Shown here piece after piece: positions 48,710 through 59,843 of a stretch of 64,000 nucleotides of DNA. The position numbers and the translations under genes are program-made. Under the pieces are notes generated by a model. That model did not search any database. It saw only the letters and a program-made list of their open reading frames with translations, and had not been told where the DNA came from. Positions within the stretch are counted from its first letter, which is position 1; each line of letters begins with the position of its first letter. This DNA comes from Henricia sp. BOLD:AAB3569 (taxonomy: Eukaryota > Echinodermata > Asteroidea > Spinulosida > Echinasteridae): assembly GCA_037783545.1 (NCBI GenBank), contig JBBELK010001534.1, forward strand, positions 1 through 64,000, read 5' to 3'.

Positions 48710-48862
48710 GTTTTCGCACGAGCAGACGCCGCTTTCGTGAAACCTTGCGTCTGAAACGGTCGCTATTTTGGAACTGAAGGAATTGGCAGACAAACTTCCA
48801 ATTTTGCCTGCTAAAACAACTCTATATCCCAAACGTGTTGTGCAAATTTCAGCAATTTCCCG
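48710..48862 (+). repeat. Part of a satellite B monomer that aligns with satellite A 153-309
   Basis: Landmarks occur in the same order and orientation in both families: GTTTTCGCACGAGCAG (A: GTTAACGCACCGCAG), GAAACGGTCGCTATTTTGGA (A: CAAACGTCGGCAAATTTGGA), GACAAACTTCCAATTTTGC (A: GACGAACTTCAAATTTTGC), CTCTATAT (identical), TTGTGCAAATTT (A: TTGTCATAAAAAATT) and CAGCAATTTCCCG (A: CAGACTTTCGCC). A 39-bp part, 235-273 in A and 48585-48623 in the first B monomer, aligns without gaps at 30 of 39. The alignment was done by eye. Confidence 0.8.
48723..48753. other. Dyad symmetry in the satellite B monomer (reference copy)
   Basis: CAGACGC and GCGTCTG form a 7-bp perfect inverted repeat around a 17-base spacer. 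Its middle, TTTCGTGAAA, is itself a 4-bp dyad around GT, so the element is nearly symmetric about one centre. It occurs in nearly every B monomer. Some units (about 57660, 58676, 61316, 62329) lack one base in the right arm and keep six pairs. Confidence 0.85.
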
Positions 48863-48886
48863 TTTAAACCGACAGAGTTATCGTCG

Positions 48887-49510
48887 AATCTAGCAAAAAC
48901 TCCCTGCCGGCACAGTTTTCGCACGAGCAGACGCCGCTTTCGTTAAACCTTGCGTCTGAAACGGTCGCTATTTTGGAACTGAAGGAATTGGCGGACAAAC
49001 TTCCAATTTTGCCTGCTATAAAACAACTCTATATCCCAAACGTGTTGTGCACATTTCAGCAATTTCCCGTTTAAACCGACAGAGTTATCGTCGAATCTAG
49101 CAAAAACTCCCTGCCGGCACAGTTTTCGCACGAGCAGACGCCGCTTTCGTGAAACCTTGCGTCTGAAACGGTCGCTATTTTGGAACTGAAGGAATTGGCA
49201 CACAAACTTTCAATTCTGCCTGCTAAAACAACTCTATATCCCAAACGTGTTGTGCAAATTTCAGCAATTTCCCGTTTAAACCGACAGAGTTATCGTCGAA
49301 TCTAGCAAAAACTCCCTGCCGGCGCAGTTTTCGCACAAGCAGACGCCGCTTTCGTGAAACCTTGCGTCTGAAACGGTCGCTATTTTGGAACTGAAGGAAT
49401 TGGCAGACAAACTTCCAATTTTGCCTGCTAAAACAACTCTATATCCCAAACGTGTTGTGCAAATTTCAGCAATTTCCCGTTTAAACCGACAGAGTTATCG
49501 TCGAATCTAG
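48887..49510 (+). repeat. Satellite B duplicated block, copy 1 (offset about 1657 bp)
   Basis: Three monomers, including GCCTGCTATAAAAC near 49012, GGCACACAAACTTTC near 49196 and GGCGCAGTTTTCGCACAAGC near 49321, recur about 1657 bp downstream. The match ends where the next unit is short here but long in the second copy. Confidence 0.8.
49289..49493 (+). repeat. Reference long monomer of satellite B (205 bp)
   Basis: Order of parts: GTTATCGTCGAATCTAGC, AAAAACTCCCTGCC, the GGCGCAG box (GGCACAG in most units), TTTTCGCAC, the dyad CAGACGC..GCGTCTG, GAAACGGTCGCTATTTTGG, GACAAACTTCCAATTTTGCC, CTCTATATCCCAAACG, TTGTGCAAATTTCAGC, then TTTCCCGTTTAAACCGACAGA. It holds about 14 CpG sites. Confidence 0.93.
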
Positions 49511-49686
49511 CAAAAACTCCTTTTCGCACGAGCAGACGCCGCTTTCGTAAAACCTTGCGTCTGAAACGGTCGCTATTTTGGAACTGAAGGAATTGGCAGA
49601 CAAACTTCCAATTTTGCCTGCTAAAACAACACTATATCCCAAACGTGTTGTGCAAATTTCAGCAATTTCCCGTTTAAACCGACAGA
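49494..49686 (+). repeat. Reference short monomer of satellite B (193 bp)
   Basis: Same as the long unit except that AAAACTCC runs directly into TTTTCGCACGAG, 12 bp shorter. Short units recur roughly every two to seven long units and act as markers of the higher-order structure. The same deletion endpoints in every short unit indicate a single origin. Confidence 0.92.
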
Positions 49687-50493
49687 GTTATCGTCGAATC
49701 TAGCAAAAACTCCCTGCCGGCACAGTTTTTGCACGAGCAGACGCCGCTTTCGTGAAACCTTGCGTCTGAAACGGTCGCTATTTTGGAACTGAAGGAATTG
49801 GCAGACAAACTTCCAATTTTGCCTGCTAAAAAAACTCTATATCCCAAACGTGTTGTGCAAATTTCAGCAATTTCCCGTTTAAACCGACAGAGTTATCGTC
49901 GAATCTAGCAAAAACTCCTTTTCGCACGAGCAGACGCCGCTTTCGTGAAACCTTGCGTCTGAAACGGTCGCTATTTTGGAACTGAAGGAATTGGCACACA
50001 AACTTTCAATTCTGCCTGCTAAAACAACTCTATATCCCAAACGTGTTGTGCAAATTTCAGCAATTTCCCGTTTAAACCGACAGAGTTATCGTCGAATCTA
50101 GCAAAAACTTCCTGCCGGCGCAGTTTTCGCACAAGCAGACGCCGCTTTCGTGAAACCTTGCGTCTGAAACGGTCGCTATTTTGGAACTGAAGGAATTTGC
50201 AGACAAACTTCCAATTTCGCCTGCTAAAACAACTCTATATCCCAAACGTGTTGTGCACATTTCAGCAATTTCCCGTTTAAACCGACAGAGTTATCGTCGA
50301 ATCTAGCAAAAACTCCCTGCCAGCACATTTTTCGCACGAGCAGACGCCGCTTTCATGAAACCTTGCGTCTGAAACGGTCGCTATTTTGGAACTGAAGGAA
50401 TTGGCAGACAAACTTCCAATTTTGCCTGCTAAAACAACTCTATATCCCAAACGTGTTGTGCAAATTTCAGCAATTTCCCGTTTAAACCGACAG

Positions 50494-50543
50494 AGTTATC
50501 GTCGAATCTAGCAAAAACTCCTTTTCGCACGAGCAGACGCAAA
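50494..50543 (+). repeat. Truncated satellite B monomer (about 50 bp) at an internal breakpoint
   Basis: A short-form unit starts normally but stops after GAGCAGACGC and jumps to AAAAATCTAGCAAAAACTCC, the start region of another unit. About 150 bp of the monomer is missing. The breakpoint coincides with the left edge of the second copy of the block from 48887-49510, so it looks like the scar of the exchange that made that duplication. Confidence 0.88.
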
Positions 50544-51167
50544 AATCTAGCAAAAACTCCCTGCCGGCACAGTTTTCGCACGAGCAGACGCCGCTTTCGT
50601 GAAACCTTGCGTCTGAAACGGTCGCTATTTTGGAACTGAAGGAATTGGCGGACAAACTTCCAATTTTGCCTGCTATAAAACAACTCTATATCCCAAACGT
50701 GTTGTGCACATTTCAGCAATTTCCCGTTTAAACCGACAGAGTTATCGTCGAATCTAGCAAAAACTCCCTGCCGGCACAGTTTTCGCACGAGCAGACGCCG
50801 CTTTCGTGAAACCTTGCGTCTGAAACGGTCGCTATTTTGGAACTGAAGGAATTGGCACACAAACTTTCAATTCTGCCTGCTAAAACAACTCTATATCCCA
50901 AACGTGTTGTGCAAATTTCAGCAATTTCCCGTTTAAACCGACAGAGTTATCGTCGAATCTAGCAAAAACTCCCTGCCGGCGCAGTTTTCGCACAAGCAGA
51001 CGCCGCTTTCGTGAAACCTTGCGTCTGAAACGGTCGCTATTTTGGAACTGAAGGAATTGGCAGACAAACTTCCAATTTTGCCTGCTAAAACAACTCTATA
51101 TCCCAAACGTGTTGTGCAAATTTCAGCAATTTCCCGTTTAAACCGACAGAGTTATCGTCGAATCTAG
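50544..51167 (+). repeat. Satellite B duplicated block, copy 2 (partner of 48887-49510)
   Basis: Repeats GCCTGCTATAAAAC (about 50669), GGCACACAAACTTTC (about 50853) and GGCGCAGTTTTCGCACAAGC (about 50978) at about +1657 bp. It begins at the truncated-monomer breakpoint near 50543. Confidence 0.8.
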
Positions 51168-54100
51168 CAAAAACTCCCTGCCGGCGCAGTTTTCGCACAA
51201 GCAGACGCCGCTTTCGTGAAACCTTGCGTCTGAAACGGTCGCTATTTTGGAACTGAAGGAATTGGCAGACAAACTTCCAATTTTGCCTGCTAAAACAACT
51301 CTATATCCCAAACGTGTTGTGCAAATTTCAGCAATTTCCCGTTTAAACCGACAGAGTTATCGTCGAATCTAGCAAAAACTCCTTTTCGCACGAGCAGACG
51401 CCGCTTTCGTGAAACCTTGCGTCTGAAACGGTCGCTATTTTGGAACTGAAGGAATTGGCAGACAAACTTCCAATTTTGCCTGCTAAAACAACTCTATATC
51501 CCAAACGTGTTGTGCAAATTTCAGCAATTTCCCGTTTAAACCGACTGAGTTATCGTCGAATCTAGCAAAAACTCCCTGCCGGCACAGTTTTTGCACGAGC
51601 AGACGCCGCTTTCGTGAAACCTTGCGTCTGAAACGGTCGCTATTTTGGAACTGAAGGAATTGGCAGACAAACTTCCAATTTTTCCTGCTAAAAAAACTCT
51701 ATATCCCAAACGTGTTGTGCAAATTTCAGCAATTTCCCGTTTAAACCGACAGAGTTATCGTCGAATCTAGCAAAAACTCCCTGCCGGCACAGTTTTCGCA
51801 CGAGCAGACGCCGCTTTCGTGAAACCTTGCGTCTGAAACGGTCGCTATTTTGGAACTGAAGGAATTGGCAGACAAACTTCCAATTTTGCCTGCTAAAAAA
51901 ACTCTATATCCCAAACGTGTTGTGCAAATTTCAGCAATTTCCCGTTTAAACCGACAGAGTTATCGTCGAATCTAGCAAAAACTCCTTTTCGCACGAGCAG
52001 ACGCCGCTTTCGTGAAACCTTGCGTCTGAAACGGTCGCTATTTTGGAACTGAAGGAATTGGCACACAAACTTTCAATTCTGCCTGCTAAAACAACTCTAT
52101 ATCCCAAACGTGTTGTGCAAATTTTAGCAATTTCCCGTTTAAACCGACAGAGTTATCGTCGAATCTAGCAAAAACTCCCTGCCGGCGCAGTTTTCGCACA
52201 AGCAGACGCCGCTTTCGTGAAACCTTGCGTCTGAAACGGTCGCTATTTAGGAACTGAAGGAATTTGCAGACAAACTTCCAATTTCGCCTGCTAAAACAAC
52301 TCTATATCCCAAACGTGTTGTGCAAATTTCAGCAATTTCCCGTTTAAACCGACAGAGTTATCGTCGAATCTAGCAAAAACTCCTTTTCGCACGAGCAGAC
52401 GCCGCTTTCGTGAAACCTTGCGTCTGAAACGGTCGCTATTTTGGAAATGAAGGAATTGGCAGACAAACTTCCAATTTTGCCTGCTAAAACAACTCTATAT
52501 CCCAAACGTGTTGTGCAAATTTCAGCAATTTCCCGTTTAAACCGACAGAGTTATCGTCGAATCTAGCAAAAACTCCCTGCCGGCACAGTTTTTTGCACGA
52601 GCAGACGCCGCTTTCGTGAAACCTTGCGTCTGAAACGGTCGCTATTTTGGAACTGAAGGAATTGGCAGACAAACTTCCAATTTTGCCTGCTAAAAAAACT
52701 CTATATCCCAAACGTGTTGTGCAAATTTCAGCAATTTCCCGTTTAAACCGACAGAGTTATCGTCGAATCTAGCAAAAACTCCTTTTCGCACGAGCAGACG
52801 CCGCGTTCGTGAAACCTTGCGTCTGAAACGGTCGCTATTTTGGAACTGAAGGAATTGGCACACAAACTTTCAATTCTGCCTGCTAAAACAACTCTATATC
52901 CCAAACGTGTTGTGCAAATTTCAGCAATTTCCCGTTTAAACCGACAGAGTTATCGTCGAATCTAGCAAAAACTCCCTGCCGGCGCAGTTTTCGCACAAGC
53001 AGACGCCGCTTTCGTGAAACCTTGCGTCTGAAACGGTCGCTATTTTGGAACTGAAGGAATTTGCAGACAAACTTCCAATTTCGCCTGCTAAAACAACTCT
53101 ATATCCCAAACGTGTTGTGCACATTTCAGCAATTTCCCGTTTAAACCGACAGAGTTATCGTCGAATCTAGCAAAAACTCCCTGCCAGCACATTTTTCGCA
53201 CGAGCAGACGCCGCTTTCGTGAAACCTTGCGTCTGAAACGGTCGCTATTTTGGAACTGAAGGAATTGGCAGACAAACTTCCAATTTTGCCTGCTAAAACA
53301 ACTCTATATCCCAAACGTGTTGTGCAAATTTCAGCAATTTCCCGTTTAAACCGACAGAGTTATCGTCGAATCTAGCAAAAACTCCTTTTCGCACGAGCAG
53401 ACGCCGCTTTCGTGAAACCTTGCGTCTGAAACGGTCGCTATTTTGGAACTGAAGGAATTGGCAGACAAACTTCCAATTTTGCCTGCTAAAACAACTCTAT
53501 ATCCCAAACGTGTTGTGCAAATTTCAGCAATTTCCCGTTTAAACCGACTGAGTTATCGTCGAATCTAGCAAAAACTCCCTGCCGGCACAGTTTTTGCACG
53601 AGCAGACGCCGCTTTCGTGAAACCTTGCGTCTGAAACGGTCGCTATTTTGGAACTGAAGGAATTGGCAGACAAACTTCCAATTTTGCCTGCTAAAACAAC
53701 TCTATATCCCAAACGTGTTGTGCAAATTTCAGCAATTTCCCGTTTAAACCGACAGAGTTATCGTCGAATCTAGCAAAAACTCCCTGCCGGCACAGTTTCC
53801 GCACGAGCAGACGCCGCTTTCGTGAAACCTTGCGTCTGAAACGGTCGCTATTTTGGAACTGAAGTAATTGGCAGACAAACTTCCAATTTTGCCTGCTAAA
53901 ACAACTCTATATCCCAAACGTGTTGTGCAAATTTCAGCAATTTCCCGTTTAAACCGACAGAGTTATCGTCGAATCTAACAAAAACTCCTTTTCGCACGAG
54001 CAGACGCCGCTTTCGTGAAACCTTGCGTCTGAAACGGTCGCTATTTTGGAACTGAAGGAATTGGCAGACAAACTTCCAATTTTGCCTGCTAAAACAACTC

Positions 54101-56190
54101 TATATCCCAAACGTGTTGTGCAAATTTCAGCAATTTCCCGTTTAAACCGACTGAGTTATCGTCGAATCTAGCAAAAACTCCCTGCCGGCACAGTTTTTGC
54201 ACGAGCAGACGCCGCTTTCGTGAAACCTTGCGTCTGAAACGGTCGCTATTTTGGAACTGAAGGAATTGGCAGACAAACTTCCAATTTTTCCTGCTAAAAA
54301 AACTCTATATCCCAAACGTGTTGTGCAAATTTCAGCAATTTCCCGTTTAAACCGACAGAGTTATCGTCGAATCTAGCAAAAACTCCTTTTCGCACGAGCA
54401 GACGCCGCTTTCGTGAAACCTTGCGTCTGAAACGGTCGCTATTTTGGAACTGAAGGAATTGGCAGACAAACTTCCAATTTTGCCTGCTAAAACAACTCTA
54501 TATCCCAAACGTGTTGTGCAAATTTCAGCAATTTCCCGTTTAAACCGACAGAGTTATCGTCGAATCTAGCAAAAACTCCCTGCCGGCACAGTTTTCGCAC
54601 GAGCAGACGCCGCTTTCGTGAAACCTTGCGTCTGAAACGGTCGCTATTTTGGAACTGAAGGAATTGGCAGACAAACTTCCAATTTTGCCTGCTAAAACAA
54701 CTCTATATCCCAAACGTGTTGTGCAAATTTTAGCAATTTCCCGTTTAAACCGACAGAGTTATCGTCGAATCTAGCAAAAACTCCTTGCCGGCACAGTTTT
54801 CGCACGAGCAGACGCCGCTTTCGTGAAACCTTGCGTCTGAAACGGTCGCTATTTTGGAACTGACGGAATTGGCAGACAAACTTCCAATTTTGCCTGCTAA
54901 AACAACTCTATATCCCAAACGTGTTGTGAAAATTTCAGCAATTTCCCGTTTAAACCGACAGAGTTATCGTCGAATCTAGCAAAAACTCCCTGCAGGCACA
55001 GTTTTCGCACGAGCAGACGCCGCTTTCGTTAAACCTTGCGTCTGAAACGGTCGCTATTTTGGAACTGAAGGAATTGGCAGACAAACTTCCAATTTTGCCT
55101 GCTAAAACAACTCTATATCCCAAACGTGTTGTGAAAATTTCAGCAATTTCCCGTTTAAACCGACAGAGTTATCGTCGAATCTAGCAAAAACTACCTGCCG
55201 CACAGTTTTCGCACGAGCAGACGCCGCTTTCGTGAAACCTTGCGTCTGTAACGGTCGCTATTTTGGAACTGAAGGAATTGGCAGACAAACTTCCAATTTT
55301 GCCTGCTAAAACAACTCTATATCCCAAACGTGTTGTGCAAATTTCAGCAATTTCCTGTTTAAACTGACAGAGTTATCGTCGAATCTAGCAAAAACTCCCT
55401 GCTGGCACAGTTTTCGCACGAGCAGACGCCGCTTTCGTAAAACCTTGCGTCTGAAACGGTCGCTATTTTGGAACTGAGAGAATTTACAGACAAACTTCCA
55501 ATTTTGCCTGCTAAAACAACTCTATATCCCAAACGTGTTGTGCACATTTCAGCAATTTCCCGTTTAAACCGACAGAGTTATCGTCGAATCTAGCAAAAAC
55601 TCCTTTTCGCACGAGCAGACGCCGCTTTCGTGAAACCTTGCGTCTGAAACGGTCGCTATTTTGGAACTGAAGGAATTGGCAGACAAACTTCCAATTTTGC
55701 CTGCTAAAACAACTCTATATCCCAAACGTGTTGTGCAAATTTCAGCAATTTCCCGTTTAAACCGACTGAGTTATCGTCGAATCTAGCAAAAACTCCCTGC
55801 CGGCACAGTTTTTGCACGAGCAGACGCCGCTTTCGTGAAACCTTGCGTCTGAAACGGTCGCTATTTTGGAACTGAAGGAATTGGCAGACAAACTTCCAAT
55901 TTTTCCTGCTAAAAAAACTCTATATCCCAAACGTGTTGTGCAAATTTCAGCAATTTCCCGTTTAAACCGACAGAGTTATCGTCGAATCTAGCAAAAACTC
56001 CTTTTCGCACGAGCAGACGCCGCTTTCGTGAAACCTTGCGTCTGAAACGGTCGCTATTTTGGAACTGAAGGAATTGGCAGACAAACTTCCAATTTTGCCT
56101 GCTAAAACAACTCTATATCCCAAACGTGTTGTGCAAATTTCAGCAATTTCCCGTTTAAACCGACAGAGTTATCGTCGAATCTAGCAAAAA

Positions 56191-59100
56191 CTCCATGCCG
56201 GCACAGTTTTCGCACGAGCAGACGCCGCTTTCGTGAAACCTTGCGTCTGAAACGGTCGCTATTTTGGAACTGACGGAATTGGCAGACAAACTTCCAATGT
56301 TGCCTGCTAAAACAACTCTATATCCCAAACGTGTTGTGCAAATTTCAGCAATTTCCCGTTTAAACCGACAGAGTTATCGTCGAATCTAGCAAAAACTCCC
56401 TGCAGGCACAGTTTTCGCACGAGCAGACGCCGCTTTCGTGAAACCTTGCGTCTGAAACGGTCGCTATTTTGGAACTGAAGGAATTGGCAGACAAACTTCC
56501 AATTTTGCCTGCTAAAACAACTCTATATCCCAAACGTGTTGTGAAAATTTCAGCAATTTCCCGTTTAAACCGACAGAGTTATCGTCGAATCTAGCAAAAA
56601 CTCCCTGCCGGCACAGTTTTCGCACGAGCAGACGCCGCTTTCGTGAAACCTTGCGTCTGAAACGGTCGCTATTTTGGAACTGAAGGAATTGGCAGACAAA
56701 CTTCAAATTTTGCCTGCTAAAACAACTCTATATCCCAAACGTGTTGTGCAAATTTCAGCAATTTCCCGTTTAAACCGACTGAGTTATCGTCGAATCTAGC
56801 AAAAACTCCCTGCCGGCACAGTTTTTGCACGAGCAGACGCCGCTTTCGTGAAACCTTGCGTCTGAAACGGTCGCTATTTTGGAACTGAAGGAATTGGCAG
56901 ACAAACTTCCAATTTTTCCTGCTACAAAAACTCTATATCCCAAACGTGTTGTGCAAATTTCAGCAATTTCCCGTTTAAACCGACAGAGTTATCGTCGAAT
57001 CTAGCAAAAACTCCTTTTCGCACGAGCAGACGCCGCTTTCGTGAAACCTTGCGTCTGAAACGGTCGCTATTTTGGAACTGAAGGAATTGGCAGGCAAACT
57101 TCCAATTTTGCCTGCTAAAACAACTCTATATCCCAAACGTGTTGTGCAAATTTCAGCAATTTCCCGTTTAAACCGACAGAGTTATCGTCGAATCTAGCAA
57201 AAACTCCATGCCGGCACAGTTTTCGCACGAGCAGACGCCGCTTTCGTGAAACCTTGCGTCTGAAACGGTCGCTATTTTGGAACTGACGGAATTGGCAGAC
57301 AAACTTCCAATGTTGCCTGCTAAAACAACTCTATATCCCAAACGTGTTGTGCAAATTTCAGCAATTTCCCGTTTAAACCGACAGAGTTATCGTCGAATCT
57401 AGCAAAAACTCCCTGCAGGCACAGTTTTCGCACGAGCAGACGCCGCTTTCGTGAAACCTTGCGTCTGAAACGGTCGCTATTTTGGAACTGAAGGAATTGG
57501 CAGACAAACTTCCAATTTTGCCTGCTAAAACAACTCTATATCCCAAACGTGTTGTGAAAATTTCAGCAATTTCCCGTTTAAACCGACAGAGTTATCGTCG
57601 AATCTAGCAAAAACTACCTGCCGCACAGTTTTCGCACGAGCAGACGCCGCTTTCGCGAAACCTTCGTCTGAAACGGTCGCTATTTTGGAACTGAAGGAAT
57701 TGGCAGACAAACTTCCAATTTTGCCTGCTAAAACAACTCTATATCCCAAACGTGTTGTGCAAATTTCAGCAATTTCCCGTTTAAACCGACAGAGTTATCG
57801 TCGAATCTAGCAAAAACTCCCTGCCGGGCACAGTTTTCGCACGAGCAGACGCCGCTTTCGTGAAACCTTGCGTCTGAAACGGTCGCTATTTTGGAACTGA
57901 AGGAATTGGCAGACAAACTTCCAATTTTGCCTGCTAAAACAATTCTATATCCCAAACGTGTTGTGCAAATTTCAGCAATTTCCCGTTTAAACCGACAGAG
58001 TTATCGTCGAATCTAGCAAAAAACTCCTTTTCGCACGAGCAGACGCCGCTTTCGTGAAACCTTGCGTCTGAAACGGTCGCTATTTTGGAACTGAAGGAAT
58101 TGGCAGACAAACTTCCAATTTTGCCTGCTAAAACAACTCTATATCCCAAACGTGTTGTGCAAATTTCAGCAATTTCCCGTTTAAACCGACAGAGTTATCG
58201 TCGAATCTAGCAAAAACTCCATGCCGGCACAGTTTTCGCACGAGCAGACGCCGCTTTCGTGAAACCTTGCGTCTGAAACGGTCGCTATTTTGGAACTGAC
58301 GGAATTGGCAGACAAACTTCCAATGTTGCCTGCTAAAACAACTCTATATCCCAAACGTGTTGTGCAAATTTCAGCAATTTCCCGTTTAAACCGACAGAGT
58401 TATCGTCGAATCTAGCAAAAACTCCCTGCAGGCACAGTTTTCGCACGAGCAGACGCCGCTTTCGTGAAACCTTGCGTCTGAAACGGTCGCTATTTTGGAA
58501 CTGAAGGAATTGGCAGACAAACTTCCAATTTTGCCTGCTAAAACAACTCTATATCCCAAACGTGTTGTGAAAATTTCAGCAATTTCCCGTTTAAACCGAC
58601 AGAGTTATCGTCGAATCTAGCAAAAACTACCTGCCGCACAGTTTTCGCACGAGCAGACGCCGCTTTCGTGAAACCTTCGTCTGAAACGGTCGCTATTTTG
58701 GAACTGAAGGAATTGGCAGACAAACTTCCAATTTTGCCTGCTAAAACAACTCTATATCCCAAACGTGTTGTGCAAATTTCAGCAATTTCCCGTTTAAACC
58801 GACAGAGTTATCGTCGAATCTAGCAAAAACTCCCTGCCGGCACAGTTTTCGCACGAGCAGACGCCGCTTTCGTGAAACCTTGCGTCTGAAACGGTCGCTA
58901 TTTTGGAACTGAAGGAATTGGCAGACAAACTTCCAATTTTGCCTGCTAAAACAACTCTATATCCCAAACGTGTTGTGCAAATTTCAGCAATTTCCCGTTT
59001 AAACCGACAGAGTTATCGTCGAATCTAGCAAAAACTCCCTGCCGGCACAGTTTTCGCACGAGCAGACGCCGCTTTCGTGAAACCTTGCGTCTGAAACGGT

Positions 59101-59843
59101 CGCTATTTTGGAACTGACGGAATTGGCAGACAAACTTCCAATTTTGCCTGCTAAAACAACTCTATATCCCAAACGTGTTGTGAAAATTTCAGCAATTTCC
59201 CGTTTAAACCGACAGAGTTATCGTCGAATCTAGCAAAAACTACCTGCCGCACAGTTTTCGCACGAGCAGACGCCGCTTTCGTGAAACCTTGCGTCTGTAA
59301 CGGTCGCTATTTTGGAACTGAAGGAATTGGCAGACAAACTTCCAATTTTGCCTGCTAAAACAACTCTATATCCCAAACGTGTTGTGCAAATTTCAGCAAT
59401 TTCCTGTTTAAACTGACAGAGTTATCGTCGAATCTAGCAAAAAACTCCCTGCTGGCACAGTTTTCGCACGAGCAGACGCCGCTTTCGTAAAACCTTGCGT
59501 CTGAAACGGTCGCTATTTTGGAACTGAGAGAATTTACAGACAAACTTCCAATTTTGCCTGCTAAAACAACTCTATATCCCAAACGTGTTGTGCACATTTC
59601 AGCAATTTCCCGTTTAAACCGACAGAGTTATCGTCGAATCTAGCAAAAACTCCTTTTCGCACGAGCAGACGCCGCTTTCGTGAAACCTTGCGTCTGAAAC
59701 GGTCGCTATTTTGGAACTGAAGGAATTGGCGGACAAACTTCCAATTTTGCCTGCTAAAACAACTCTATATCCCAAACGTGTTGTGCAAATTTCAGCAATT
59801 TCCCGTTTAAAACCGACAGAGTTATCGTCGAATCTAGCAAAAA
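56191..59843 (+). repeat. Satellite B 18-monomer higher-order repeat, copy 1 (about 3.65 kb)
   Basis: Marker CTCCATGCCGGC starts at 56191, 57204 and 58217, exactly 1013 bp apart (four long units plus one short), and next at 59844 after 1627 bp (seven long plus one short). The three segments hold different ordered variants: ACCGACTGAG with GCACGAG after TTTTT in the first, TACCTGCCGCAC with CCTTCGTCTG and CCGGGCAC in the second, CTGTAACGG and GAGAGAATTTACAG in the third. The whole 5+5+8 series then repeats 3652-3653 bp downstream. Confidence 0.9.

Noticed and set aside
50429-50860. Reverse-strand open frames of 60-177 codons in satellite B
   Set aside because: The B period is not a multiple of three and these frames run through one to three monomers by chance. 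Their boundaries follow monomer variants, not gene signals.
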